A DNA stretch of 64,000 nt from Paulownia fortunei. Its lineage: Eukaryota; Streptophyta; Magnoliopsida; Lamiales; Paulowniaceae. How positions within the stretch are numbered: position 1 is the first letter of the stretch; every line of letters begins with the position of its first letter. This document shows positions 23,741 to 35,948 of the stretch, piece by piece. The DNA lies in assembly GCA_019321725.1 (NCBI GenBank), contig CM033110.1:9417278-9481277 (forward strand), read 5' to 3'. Position numbers and translations under genes: made by a program. The notes under the pieces are model-generated. The model had not been told where the DNA came from. It was given only the letters and a program-made list of their open reading frames with translations, and did no database searches.

Positions 23741-25134
23741 AGGATGTTTTATCATATTGTGGATATATTTATGCATTTATTTTTCAATATTGTGTGTAGG
23801 TTTGTGTAGATGCAACATGGAGAAAATGAGCCAAAAGAAGAAAAAAATGAAGAAAAAAAGCTAAGGCATTCTCATTGCAACGCAGAACAGGGCATGTTGC
23901 CCAAAATAGAGGCCAAGGCACCTCGACATCATGCAGGGCGCCGCGGCGCCAAACAAGGCAGGAAAACTCAAGTAAACCACACTGCAGCGTCATGCAAGGC
24001 ATCGCGGCCAAGAGAAAACAGCGCCTTGGCGCCGTGTAGGGCTCCAACTGTGCAACATAAAAGATTCTCCAGCCCTTCCTTTGCGACAAGTGGCGGCCAA
24101 AGGCTAATTTTGGTATCTTCCATGATATATACACACTAGATACAATTCACACATCAACACCCATGTGATATGCTTGTATATACACTATATACACAATACA
24201 CATCTCACTTGACAATATATAATTCATCACCCACACACACTCTACACCTAAACTCTCACACATATTTCCTCTCCATCCAAAACACCCAATTCTCCATAAT
24301 TCTATGCACACTACTCCAATAACACACCTATTGTCAAGGAGCTTGAAATTTGAAAGCAAGAAGAGGAGGAGCGTCATTGGGCATTGAAGATTTTGAAGAA
24401 GAAGTAAAGAATCACTTAGTGGTTGTAATCTTCTACTTAGTTTTTTCTTTCATGTGGGGAGACAAATGGTATTTGCTCAATTTCAATATGAACTAATCTT
24501 TTGTCAAGGCTTGAAAGCCATTTGTATGAATTTATGAATTGATATCATGTTTGTGATGTGGATGATATTTTTATTTGTGGTAAGCATACACTAAGTCCTT
24601 AAGGCTTCTTAAGATTTGATCAATTTTAAGATGATCTTTGTTGTTGTGATTGAAACCACAAGGTAGTGTTGTAATAAGTGCTTCTGTAGTGTGTGCCGTG
24701 GACTAGGTCCCTATAGGGATATAAGATTTAGTACAAGCAGTAGTTATAGACGTGATTGTCAAAAGCTAGAAAAAGTCACAAAGCTCAATGCATCATTAGT
24801 TAGTTAAATCCATTATAGGGATATAATCAGTTACTTTCTAGTTATAAATTTGATATGTCTTTGGGAAAAAATATCACATACATTCGGAATTCTCACTGTC
24901 ACACAACTAAAAATTAATCCTAACCACGTGTATGTGAAATCCATAATGATATAGAATAGTAATCCAAGCCTTGACATCTTTTATATTTTGAATTCTATCG
25001 ACTGCACTCCTTAACCTTAATTTTTGCTTAGTTAATTTGTTTTCAGTTTTTAGTCATTATATCAAATATTATTCCATTGAATATAGTTGGGTAGTCTACA
25101 TTGATACTTGCACACACTTTCTTCAAACACGACA
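23741..25134 (+). repeat. 3' LTR of the 12-25 kb mosaic (second Athila-like family)
   Basis: 'tgttttatcatattgtgg' at 23,745 parallels the inverted LTR fragment at 7,690. GC-rich repeats follow at 23,880-24,060 (gggcgccgcggcgcca), then AT-rich sequence ending '..cttcaaacacgaca', which resembles the LTR end at 13,762. The first 50 or so bases appear lost or displaced by the LINE. No PBS follows, in keeping with a 3' LTR. The frames at 23,784-24,139 on both strands come from the GC-rich repeat and are not genes. Confidence 0.5.
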
Positions 25135-27718
25135 ACTCCTCTTATCACTCTATAGTAAAATTTGACACTGTAATATTGCAGTAGAGTTGTATACACACAT
25201 CCAACACACTACACAACAACCAAGGCAGAGCTAAGACTGGGCGCTGAGCAAACAATGATAGGCACTGGCCTAGACCAGCTCCCACCCATTGAGCAAAAGA
25301 GTGGCTGCCTTGGGCTGCTACCCCATCTCTTCTTTTCTGGAATGGGTTTTTGATTTAAAAATTACAAATAAATTTTTAGTTTAAGAAAAAATAATTTTTG
25401 AGCGAATAACTGTAATTCAAATCTAAATTTAAAAAGAAATACCTCCAAACTAAGTAAAATGATCACTTCGCCTCATTTATAATAACCTATATCACTTTGT
25501 CCCCTCTACAACTAAATATCAATTAGTTTTTTCTCAAAAAAATTTCAACACTAAATTTATTAAACATATTAACCTTCAATTAAGTCTAAATTAGATAAAT
25601 AAAAAATTATGATTACAATAGTATAGAGAGAAGACACATTAACTTAAAATTGTCTTTCGTAATTTTATATTACAATTTATTTTATTTTTTTCTTTAGAAT
25701 GCATTTTTTTTTCCTCGGAAGTCTTAGTTGCATTAGACATTACAAGAAATATTTTGTCATTTTTCTGTTTTCTAATTTTGATCACACTTTCACAAATATG
25801 TATATTTAGAATAAATATCCGTGTAACGTGATAGCTATATAAATTACGTGAAATAATTTTAAATTTAATGTGTATTCTCTACATTATTTAAAATCATATC
25901 TTCCTAATATTTAATTTAAATTTAATTGAAGATTAATTATCTTAATAAAATTAGTATTGAATAAATTTGGAGTCAAATTAATTCAGAGTTGATTATAGAG
26001 AGGAACTATATAAATTATATTAGGCGGGGGCAAAGAATTTTTTCTTTTATTTAGTTCAAGGGTCCATTAGTACAATTAATAATGTCTAAAGGGATATTAA
26101 AAGATTTTATAAGTAAAAGAGGTAATTCATACAAACCCCATTGTAAAAAAGGGTAAAATTAACAAAAATTTTAAATGTGAACATGTCAACATTTCACTTT
26201 TATTTATGTAATCAAGTAAACATTCATCTTATAATTCGTTTTGATAACATCCAAATGGATTGCATCAAATATAAAGAGTAATATGTGATTGCAGGTAACT
26301 TCGAGGTTAATTCGGATATTTCACTGGGGAGAGCGAATCGCCCAAAACATCTACCAACAGAAAATCTTGATTAATGCAATATTCTATATAAACTCATTTT
26401 ACACAAATACATCTGTCTTAGAACCACTGGGACCATTCCAAAACACAATAAGAAGTTCCATTCAGAATACGTAGGCATGTCAAAAAACAGAAAGGAAGAT
26501 TTTCTGCTCTTTGTTGAGCTGCAAGTATAAAAATTGGAAAGTGATAGTAAATGTTTAAAACAAAAAGTCAACAATTTTCGATTTATGTTTCCCAATTTAA
26601 CAGCTAAATATGATACATCCGGATAAAGAGAAATGGACTGGCCGGCAAATTTTAACAAAAATGTAACCAGAATCAAACACAAAAGCACCACCACCATCTA
26701 ACAGGAGAGCAATAGGCCATCAGTCATAACCTCCGGCCAAGAATTTTAATAAATGCACATCATCCTAGTTTTGATCGCTTCCCTCCAATTTTTTGCACTT
26801 AGGCCCTGCTAATTAAATTAAAAAAAATCGAAGTCCAATACTAGTTAATTCCAATACCACTTTGCTGCAACTGCTTCTTTTGACTTTAAGAGTGGGGTCA
26901 TTGATGATGAGTATAAAATAAATCAAGGCAAGATTAATCTCACAAAAGCCAAGCTTATCAACATAGACTTCAAACAGAGTAATTCTTATGAGGTTAAGGG
27001 ACTTCTTAATGTCCATTACTGAAGCAAGGAAAACCCACAGTACAATTGGCGTGTAGAGAGAGAGATGAATAGGCACCAGTGGCTTATTCAACATTCATTC
27101 TGAACTAGAGCCAAGTTTCCATTAAGTTATCGTATTTGACTACATTAAATTCATGAAAATAAAAATAAATTTCATGCTTTATAACATACTGAATGAAGCT
27201 CATAGCAATTTCAAAAACAGCAACTGTGGTAAATACATATTCCTTTCTGTTTTAGCTGGTTGTACTTAATTGTACAGCTATTTTACTTCTTGTTTGAAAA
27301 AGGCAGATGAACAAAAGTAGATGGGAAAAATTGAAAAAAGAAAATGAATAACCTACAATATATTAAGCAAGGATCAGAACCATATCTGAAAAGAAACTTT
27401 CCTTGTCAAGATTTGTGAATTTGGCAAATACAAGAACTTCTCCTCCAACCAATTATCACTCAATTCCTGTATATAAACAAGAGAGCATGTGAGACTTACT
27501 TAGGACACAACAAAAAGTTCACTAACTCAATGGTAACTTAAACCATTCCCTAGTATATGAACACTACCAGAGTCCAATTTGGCAGTTAGGAACAATATAT
27601 ATGGGAAACTGGAAATCCCACTATGGATAATATAAAGATGAATGAACAAATTGGCCATCAAAAGGAGAAACGACTATACCCAAGAAGTTTGATATTGTGT
27701 ATTCCAGACTGCTGTATA
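25135..27718. other. Intergenic DNA downstream of the PIRL gene
   Basis: AT-rich low-copy-looking DNA with no coding region I can support. A perfect 9-bp inverted repeat, ccaaggcag / ctgccttgg, occurs at about 25,220 and 25,309. The part nearest the gene (roughly 27,100-27,718) should include the 3' UTR of the PIRL transcript. The open frames at 26,371-27,094 have no recognisable content. Confidence 0.4.
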
Positions 27719-29624
27719 TTAGGCTTTAGCATAGTCCACACCATAGCGTTTGTGTTTGTTAGATTTCGAAAAGAAGCATATCTGTACCCAAGATTTCTTT
27801 TGCTTGACCGGCTGTGACTTCACTTCCTTCTGGGCAACAAGATCAGCCATGTATTGAACAACAGCCTGAGGTACAAAAATCTTAATCAGCCTTCATCGAT
27901 AATTCAAAAGGAAAACAAAGAGGAAGACACAATGAAATAGTTGCAGTTATATATGCAACAGCAGTAGCACTTTTGTCAGATCACCTGAGGTCCTTTCTCA
28001 ATTACATTTCTCGGGGGCACTGACAGAGGATTTCCCTCAACATTTAAAACATGAAGCCGAGTTAGCATTCTAAAAGAGTCAGGAAGGACTCTTATCTGGT
28101 TATTGCTCATATCCAACTCCTCTAGCATTTCAAGGTTTCCAATGGACCTTGGCAGAGATTGCAAGTCCGCAAAGTTGTTGCTTATGTTCATCTTTACAAG
28201 TGTTGTAGCAAAGCACAAGCTCTCAGGGACCGATTCAAGCTCATTGAAACTGACATCAAGCTCCCTTAAGCTTGACAAGGATGCCATTGTGGTAGGCAAT
28301 TGTTTAATGTTACTGTAACGCACTGTAAGAATCTCCAAAGATCCAATCCGTCCTACTGCTTCAGGGAGTGCTTTAAGCCGGTTATAGTCTGCATGAAGCT
28401 CCTTGAGTGAAGTACATCGACCAATTGTATGAGGGATTTCTTCAATATCATTAGTTTCAATATTCAATTTCTTGAGACTGACAAGCGATCCAATAGTCTC
28501 CGGAAGAAATGAGAGTCCATTAGAGCTCAAATCAAGCTCTTCAAGACCAACTAACCTAGCAATGGTAGGAGGCAGTGATTTTAACTGGTTTCCTCTCAGA
28601 TCAAGATGAAGCAAATTAAGCAAATCCCCAATGGATTCTGGCAATTCACTGATCCTGTTTCCATGTAAATCCAATATTTGTAATGCGGAAAGTCCTCCTA
28701 TAGCCTCTGGTAACACTACAATCCTGTTTTCTGATAAATCCAACGTGATCAAACTCAAGAGCTTCCCTATTGAATCGGGAAGCCATTCAATTTGATCTGA
28801 TAATTTGCCTTGGAGACTAATCTTTCGAGTTCCTTTCTTTGCTGACACTTCAAAGAGACTTGCCAGTTTTATTAAACTCAGTTTCCCACCATCTTGCCCT
28901 GCAACAAACCAGTTGTTCCCATTATCACAAACAAATATTCATGACATACACACATCAAAACAACAACTAGGCAAAGGATGTCAAACTCACCGGAAGTGAT
29001 AACTGATTTAAGAGTGGGATCTACAATCTGTGGCACAGCCAAAACATCTCCAGATCGAGTGCCGACCCCCATACCATCCACATGAAAGGCCGTCTTTGCC
29101 TTCTTCACATACGTATCATCTTTGGTAAACAAGGCCTCCGAAGCCTTCGCGTACTCCTTACCATTATAGAAAGTGGAAGATGACGGTGACGTGGTGGTTG
29201 TTGTGGTGTTCACAGTAGAACTCAAACTGTTCGATGAGCTGTAGGAAGCTTTAATAGATTCCGAGTTCTGCGAACCCGAATAGCCGGGCAAGCATTTGGT
29301 TGCTCTCTGAATCAAATCATCAAACACCAAGTGAACGCCGTCGAGATCCAACAATTTCAGAGCCTCCCTCTTTTGCTCCTTGCTCTGGAAATGGATCATA
29401 CTCCGCTGCATCTCTTGCAATATCTTGAACAATTCTTCTGGGACATCTTTTCCCTTGCTTTGCTTCGCAATCCCCTCGTGTCTCAACTGATCTTCCCTCT
29501 CCACATTCCGGATCAAAGTTTTCGCAGCTTCGACTTCATCGATTCCCGGCCGGGCAGGCAACGACCTGTGGAGTCTCATAATCTCTTCGACGACGTCGTC
29601 GGTAGTCATCGCTGACGGCTCCAT
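27719..29624 (-). CDS. Plant intracellular Ras-group-related LRR protein, PIRL4/5-like, 3 coding exons
   Basis: Exon 1 29,624-28,991, exon 2 28,898-27,985, exon 3 27,865-27,719. Both introns have GT-AG borders (GTGAGT..TGCAG and GTGATC..CTCAG) and the joined frame is 1,695 nt, 564 residues. The ATG at 29,624 is preferred to an upstream GTG in frame. The N-terminal 210 residues contain VVEEIMRLHRSLPARPGIDE and SKEQKREALKLLDL, typical of the PIRL4/5 branch. A SLFEVSAKKGTRKISL segment (about 225-240) leads into about 10-11 LRRs of 23 residues (about 250-505; LDLSENRIVVLPEAIG type). The tail ends KRYGVDYAKA. PIRLs are cytosolic LRR proteins related to animal SHOC2-type Ras-binding LRRs; partners in plants are poorly defined and some family members act in gametophyte development. 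Length fits the family. No stops or frameshifts: the one convincing intact host gene here. Confidence 0.93.
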
Positions 29625-30131
29625 CACCGCTTCTCTTCAAATTTTCTTTCCAGGAATTTCTCAAAGACACGCAGAATCAACAATATAATAATACAAATAC
29701 AGAGGAATTGCCCAAAGAAAACGAAGGATTCATCAATTGATCTCTCTGTTGCTTTACAAATAACCGAAAAGCCGTCGAATTTCGCTTTCTCGAAGCAAAC
29801 CCAGAAGCAAGAACAAAAGGATAGTCATAACTGAATTCTCTTGGTTTCAAAACTTTCTAGAACCATCAATTTTCATCGTTGAAAGAAGAAAATTCAACAA
29901 CGCCTCTGATATTATATTTAAGACATGCCACCTTTTTTCTCCAAAAAGGAAATATAATCCAACAGCTTTGAAAAGCCAAAAAGTAACAATAATTATTATA
30001 ATGACGAAAAACCAGGGAAAAATTAAAGAAAAACAATGCACATTCCAAGTCTGAAAAAATGTACTTACGGAGCTTTGACAAAATGATGCATGAAATCTGA
30101 GCAACTTTCACGGTGGGACTATCTTTTTATA
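29625..30131 (-). promoter_or_regulatory. 5' leader and core promoter of the PIRL gene
   Basis: A TATAAAAA box reads on the minus strand at 30,131-30,124, about 500 bp upstream of the ATG. A consensus-like splice donor (CC|GTAAGTAC) on the minus strand at about 30,068 suggests an intron in the 5' UTR, with one possible acceptor (GAATTCAG) near 29,828. Neither the transcription start nor the leader intron can be fixed from sequence alone. Confidence 0.45.
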
Positions 30132-31672
30132 CTCTTCTATTATGCAGCAGTCCAGTAATTGATCATTTTTGGGAAAGATGTCTATAATTTTGATTGAGAA
30201 AAAAAGGGGGAAAAATTGGTGGATAACTGATTTTTTTTTGGTCCAAGACAAAAACGTCGATGATATGGTTTATCATATAGTCTACTCAGCATTTCCTTGT
30301 CTTTATTTATACTCTTATTGCAATTTTCTGTTTCCGGAAATGGCCTTGGCGGACTCCAGCTACACGCACTCGCTGACATCCTTTGCATCCTCCCTCCTCA
30401 TAAACAAATTTTTCTTTCGTATTCTTGATAAATTTACTTTAGTAATAATCATATAGGCCTTTCACGAGGTTTTAGTTTATTTACAAGTAAACTCCTTCAA
30501 AATTTTAAACTTACATCTGCTTTTTTTACCACTAGCGCGGTAAGAAAATTATAATTTTTTATGAAATATTTTTTTATCCTTTATTAAAAATTACATTAAT
30601 GAGATTCATCCTAATCATTGGGACTTCCACTGGAGTTTGTTGCATTATAATTACATTCTTTGAGTTTTTCATTTAGGACCCCATTTTGGTGTGATTTATT
30701 CTAATAAAATAATAAAATATTTTAAATATTTAGAGACACTTTTAACTACTAGTAAAAGATACGTGCTTTCCACGTAAAAAACTATGACAATAAAAAACAT
30801 ATATTAAAATATAACAAAATATATATATTTTTTACATTTTAACTTAATTCTCTTTATTATTGTCTTTTAGTTCTTAGTTCCAAGTATTTATTTAACAAAA
30901 TTATTGACATATTCCAAATAAATATCTTTTTACTATTAATGATTTACTTGCAAAAATAGGATTAATAAAATATACGACAAATTTATTAGTTTAATTGAGT
31001 AAACATTTAAAATATTCAAAAGCAATGAATTAGAAAACAAATCGATCAACATAAATAATTGAACAAAGTATTTAAAGAAACAAAGTTGTTTAATATTCAA
31101 TGCCTAAGCATTAATTTAATTGTGTAACTCTTGCTACTGTTACAATCTAAATTTTTAGCTGCATTAGTTCTTCTTTTGTTTGACATTGGCAACTCAACAT
31201 GTTCTCTTTTTATTTGATTTTATAGAATTTTTTGCATTTCTTTTTTTGCATTATTATCTCGTCTCTGTCATTCAATATATAATTATTGAACTCACACTTC
31301 TTCTTCTCTTTAATCGATAGAACGCTAACAATGAAATAGAGTCGTGAACAAAGTATTTCTTTCAATTATTTTTCTATTCTATAGATTGTAAGTTACTATT
31401 CTTAATTTAAATAAATATATATCAATTAAAAAATTTTAAAAAAATAAAGATAAAATTGAAACAATAAATAAAGTGCTTGATGTTGAATTCCATTTATTCT
31501 TTGATTTGTTGAACAAATGTAAGCCACAGAATAAATTGTTGTAAAATCTTTACTTTACTTCTGCTTGTACAAATGTAAGCCACAGAATATATTCAAAAAT
31601 ATATAAAGTCTACTTGTTGTCCATCTGCTTGCCTATTCTTATTTTCAACATTCTTTCTTTGTATGTCACTCA
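30132..31672. other. AT-rich intergenic DNA between PIRL promoter and copia LTR
   Basis: No gene seen. A short GC-richer patch at about 30,330-30,395 yields open frames on both strands without recognisable content. A 21-bp direct repeat (acaaatgtaagccacagaat plus a) occurs at 31,513 and 31,569. Confidence 0.5.
31668..31672 (+). repeat. Target-site duplication, left (ACTCA)
   Basis: ACTCA directly before the copia 5' LTR; ACTTA directly after the 3' LTR at 48,448-48,452. Four of five bases match, consistent with one mutation since insertion. Confidence 0.6.
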
Positions 31673-33817
31673 TGTTAGAGTAGTGTCCGATATGCCAATT
31701 ACATTGTATGTACTTTATACTCTTATATTTGTAAAAATAATCTTTTTCAAATCATATTAATAAAATAGGCAAATTTCTTTATCTTTGATTGCATCTTGTA
31801 ATTAGATAAAACCACTAAACCAAATTTAGCTACGAGGCATTGTCACGCATTTGATGGACATGGAATATGCCTCTATGGATTTAATCTTGAATTAGTTTCG
31901 AGTCAAGAGATGGGATATCGAATAGTCCAATAAACTCGCACATACGATGCATGCTCGCATGAAGAGGATGTCTCGCTCCATGAAAATTATCGTAATGACG
32001 CTAGTGCATGTATGCGGGGTGCTTGTTAGGGAACAAGTACACTGAATATACCAACTGGAAATTCTTAATTGGAAACTTGTTTGTTGAAATAAGAATTTTC
32101 ATGTTACGATAGTACACGATTAGTCCTTTGACTTGAGTAACATGGAAGCCTTGTGCATATCATATTTCATTTTGATATATCTTCTGATTGTCTGACAATC
32201 ACAAAGGAGATACATGGAATATTGCATTGATATGTATGGAGGTTAATAAGTGGTCAATAAATGATTCGTCACTTGTCTGGTAGAACAAGTGAATCTCCTA
32301 TATTTTCATAGTTCATGACTCAGAAATCCTTAGTCAAGGCAGGATGAATGTTAGACGGGGTTTTTCTAATGATTCGTCTTAAGTTATTTAAACTTGAAAT
32401 GGAATCATAATTATTGAGCAATTAGAGTTTAGACTACTAATCCATACCTTAGATTCAATCAGGAGATTAGTTGACGAAAGGGTCTTACGTATATGATACT
32501 CGTAATTGAAAAAGATTCACTTGTTATTTCACCTAAATCTAGGTAGTCATGATACACTTGTTAGGTATTTCCCATGACTTGTGAGATTCATGAAATTAAT
32601 GAGTTAATTTCAAGCAGATTAATTAATTAATTAATCAAAATAATTATTATTATTTATAAGTTGCAAATGTTGTAAGCCCACTGCTAGTTTAGTTGTGAAC
32701 CTAAAGGGTCACACATAATTTGAAATGGAACATTTCTAATTTAAAAATTGATCTAAGGGGTTGGATCCAATTAATTAATCTTCGTTAATTAATTGAGGTT
32801 TAAATTAATTCGAGAAGTTGAATTAATTATTCAATTAAATAATTAGGTTATTTTTTTGGACATAATAAGATTAAAAAATCTAATTGGAGTGAAATAATTA
32901 TTTGATTGGATCAGATCAATTATATAGTCCATAAATTAATTTAATTAATTTACTCAATTAAATAATTAGATTATTTAATTGGGTCTAATTTGATTAGGTG
33001 GGCTAGATATAATTAATTAATTGAATTTGAGCTAAAATAATTAATTGAATTAATTATAGGATTTAATTTTGAGTACAAGCCCAATTCACAAAGGCCCATT
33101 AGGAGAGGCCCATGAAAGTAGTTGAAAAATGATGGAAAGTCAAGAGTTTAGAATTTTTGGAAAACCTTAAATTTCTTTAGAAGATATGAAACGGATAAAG
33201 TTGGAAAAAATTTAGATAAATCAAAATATTTTCCAACCAATCAAAAGGAGATGCAAGATACCAAGAATGGGACTCTTGAAATTTTGAGTCCCCTATTTAA
33301 ACATCATGATCGAAAATTATAGGGAGAATTTTTTCCTTCTAATTTTTGGCCATATAAAGAGAGAGAAGAAAAAATATTTCTTCATTCATCCTTTTTCCTA
33401 CCAAAAATTTCATATTTTGTTTTAAGTATTAATTCTTTTATCACAAGTTGATTATAAGAATTAATATTCTCTATACACACTCCATAAAACTAGGTTAGAA
33501 AAGAAATCAGAATTGCTACCAGAATTTTAATTTTGTGTTCTTGCTCAAAGTGTGGACCACTTTAGAAAGGAGACGCGTGGATTCCTGTGAACCAAATTCA
33601 AAAAGGGGCTAGAAATTGATTGTTTCATACCTACGATAGTCGGAGTGCAAATAATAGTATGAATCAAAACTTTAATTATTTTACTACAACCATTGAAAAT
33701 TGCAAGATCGTTAGAAATCACATAAGATTTGGGGTATTACTATAATTGTTATGCTGTGATGTTTTTAAATTTTTTAATTTTTTGTTGTGCATACCCTAGG
33801 ATTATGTGAACCCAATA
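31673..33817 (+). repeat. Copia 5' LTR
   Basis: Starts TGTTAGAGTAGTGTCC and ends ..gtgaacccaata; 2,145 bp. Homologous along its length to 46,207-48,447, with visible substitutions and small indels. The terminal CA has become TA here. The small frames inside are not genes. Confidence 0.85.
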
Positions 33818-33818
33818 G

Positions 33819-33831
33819 TGGTATCAGAGCC
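33819..33831 (+). promoter_or_regulatory. Copia primer-binding site
   Basis: TGGTATCAGAGCC one base after the LTR end: the standard plant copia PBS, complementary to the 3' end of initiator methionine tRNA. Confidence 0.92.
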
Positions 33832-35340
33832 ACAGTTTGTGCAATTCTAATTGGATTCAATTTATGCCTACTTATTTAATTGTTAAATTCTAATTGATTT
33901 ATTATTAAACATAACATGTATGATTGAATTTGATTCGATTAGAAGTAAAAAAAATACATGGCACGACACAGTACAACGTGGCGCCGATAGCATACGCAAC
34001 GTGTTGCAGGCAGCCCGCGCGTTGGGCAACACGTGTGCGCCGGCGGCGTGACGTGTGTTTGATGCGTAGGGTTGATGGACATTCTCATCTTTTTGAATTG
34101 TAAAATTTGATTTTTTGATTTTATAATTAAAGTGTTAATTTTAAAATTTTGAAAAATGGGTTTTTCTTGAAAAAATGAGATTTTATCCCAAGTCGTGAAA
34201 TTATAATTTAAAAGGATGGTAAATTTACATACTTTAATAAATTCATGTGATGTATTTATTAGTATATATGGGATGATCACAGAGCCATTTGGACCAATGT
34301 GATTGGATTTATTTATCTTTAGATTTTTGAAATGGGGCGTGCGAGTTTCTTATTCTTTCCTTGTATATACTTTACATTTTTTAAATATGAGTAGAATAGG
34401 GTGAGGTTTTTCTATTTTCTTTTTGGTGGACAAGAAGAAGGACCAAGACGAAAAATCAAGAGAACACCCATGAATGTATGAGATATATTCATGTAATAGA
34501 AATTAGTTTCTATTTTCATTCTATTACCTTTAGATTGACCTAAATTCATTTTTGGCTCAGATAGATCGCATAGGATTGGCCCATGATCATTCGGATTATG
34601 TATGTAATAGATGCATGCGTAGGGTTTATTTAATATTTTCAAATGATATGCTTGCCGTCAATTGAACACAAATTTATTAAATAAACCAAGATTAAAATTG
34701 GTGAGGTCTTGATTAAAATAAATACCCCACTTGAATTAAAAATAAATCAAGTAAAGGAATTTTTGAATTCTGATTTCAATCAAATATGGATAAAATTGGG
34801 TTGAACCTAATAGTCCATGCCTACCATCCAAAGTAGTTGACATGACGATCTTCCTTACTTTGTCATTGGCCATCAGTCGTGGAATAACTCTGTAATGGAA
34901 AGTTGTGATCTCTTTTAAGTATGGCGATGCTCATGGGATGGACTCGTCTCTACATTGGCCATGAGTCGTGGAATGTTTTGATGCTCTATCTACATGGAGG
35001 TTTGATGGATCTTACTTGACACTTAGTACCATATGGGCTTATAAAATTGGGGTATATGGGAAAAAGTGAAGTAAAGTATCATAAGGGTTACATGGAGATA
35101 TAATCGTTAAAAGTTAACTACCTTTCATATGTTTTATACGCTCATAAAATTGAGGCATACGATATATTGATTGGGCCTCAAGCCTATTAGGAAATAAGAT
35201 TTCCTGAATTGCCATTAGGGGTAATGGAATTCGAATAAAATAGTGGGAGATATTTATTACTTAAGACCTTGTTATAAATGAATATGATTTTGAAAGAATG
35301 CTAATTTTTTGCCTCGTTTAAATTTGTAGACTATCTATAA
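33832..35340 (+). other. Copia 5' leader
   Basis: Non-coding sequence between PBS and gag ATG. It includes a GC-rich patch at about 33,960-34,075 (ggcgccgatagcatacg, cgccggcggcgtg). Homologous sequence lies inverted at about 11,020-12,430 upstream of the other copia gag. The frame at 34,280-33,939 is antisense and not a gene. Confidence 0.7.
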
Positions 35341-35948
35341 ATGGCTAAAAATCCACTTACATCAATTCTAAAAGCTAATAAATTAACTGGTCTCAACTAT
35401 GTCGATTGGTTAAGGAACCTTCGGATTGTTCTACAGTCTGAAAAGAGGGTTTACATACTTGATGTGATCCTGCTGTCGGCCACACCGAAAGATGCCAGTG
35501 AGGAAGAGCTTGCAGATTATCACAAGTTGGTTGATGATGATTTGCAAGCGCAATGCTATATGATGGCATCGATGTCAAATGAGTTGTAGAGGCAACATAA
35601 AGTACATGCCTATGCGCATGATACCTATGTTCACTTAAAAGAGTTGTATGGTGAACATACTAGGCAGACAAGATATCAAATCTCGAAAGATCTTTTTAGG
35701 ACCCGTACGATGGAGGGTTCTTCAGTCCATGATCAAGGATTGAAGATGATAGGCCTAATTGAAAGGCTCGAGTCACTTGGAGTCGTTATGGATAACGAAC
35801 TCTATTTAGATCTCATCCTGCAGTCTTTGCATCCATTGTTTGATACCTTCGTTGTCAACTTCAACATGCATAAAATGAAAACTAGCCTTGCTGAGCTAGT
35901 TAACATATTGAAGACGGCTGAGTCCACTATGAAGAAAGACAAGCTGGT
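35341..35948 (+). pseudogene. Copia gag, 5' part, interrupted by insertion
   Basis: ATG 35,341 opens MAKNPLTSILKANKLTGLNY, the usual start of this copia Gag type, followed by LRIVLQSEKRVYILD and, after an in-frame stop at 35,587, MEGSSVHDQGLKMIGLIERL and FVVNFNMHKMKTSLAELV. The frame is cut at 35,948 by the solo-LTR-like insert and resumes at 39,096 (left contig) and 42,952 (right contig). The part from 35,503 on is repeated at 39,359-39,804 by the assembly duplication. Confidence 0.85.

Larger units (their letters stand above)
12481..25134 (+). mobile_element. Athila-like mosaic (element 2 and inserted or recombined pieces)
   Basis: A 5' LTR, PBS, gag, protease, RT, RNase H and integrase run in order from 12,481 to 18,770. 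They are followed by a GC-rich minisatellite, an env-position ORF, a spacer like that of element 1, an LTR piece from a third family (22,085-22,786), a second copy of an integrase end (22,787-22,956), a LINE tail and a 3' LTR. The 5' LTR and the 3' LTR are not obviously the same family, so this is probably a composite of at least two Athila-like elements joined by nesting or recombination. Confidence 0.6.

Noticed and set aside
23784..24139. Overlapping 109- and 116-codon frames on opposite strands
   Set aside because: They come from a GC-rich imperfect repeat in an LTR, where few stops are expected on either strand.
26371..27094. Hydrophobic minus-strand frames of 93-108 codons near the PIRL 3' end
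   Set aside because: No recognisable domain, AT-rich, and probably intergenic or transcript-tail sequence; not enough to call a gene.
28103..28318. Plus-strand frames inside the PIRL exons (also 28,805-28,999 and 29,331-29,615)
   Set aside because: Antisense shadows of the LRR coding sequence.
30169..30456. 95-codon frame upstream of PIRL as a divergent gene
   Set aside because: No domain, no splice support and AT-rich ends; only a short GC-richer patch is unusual.
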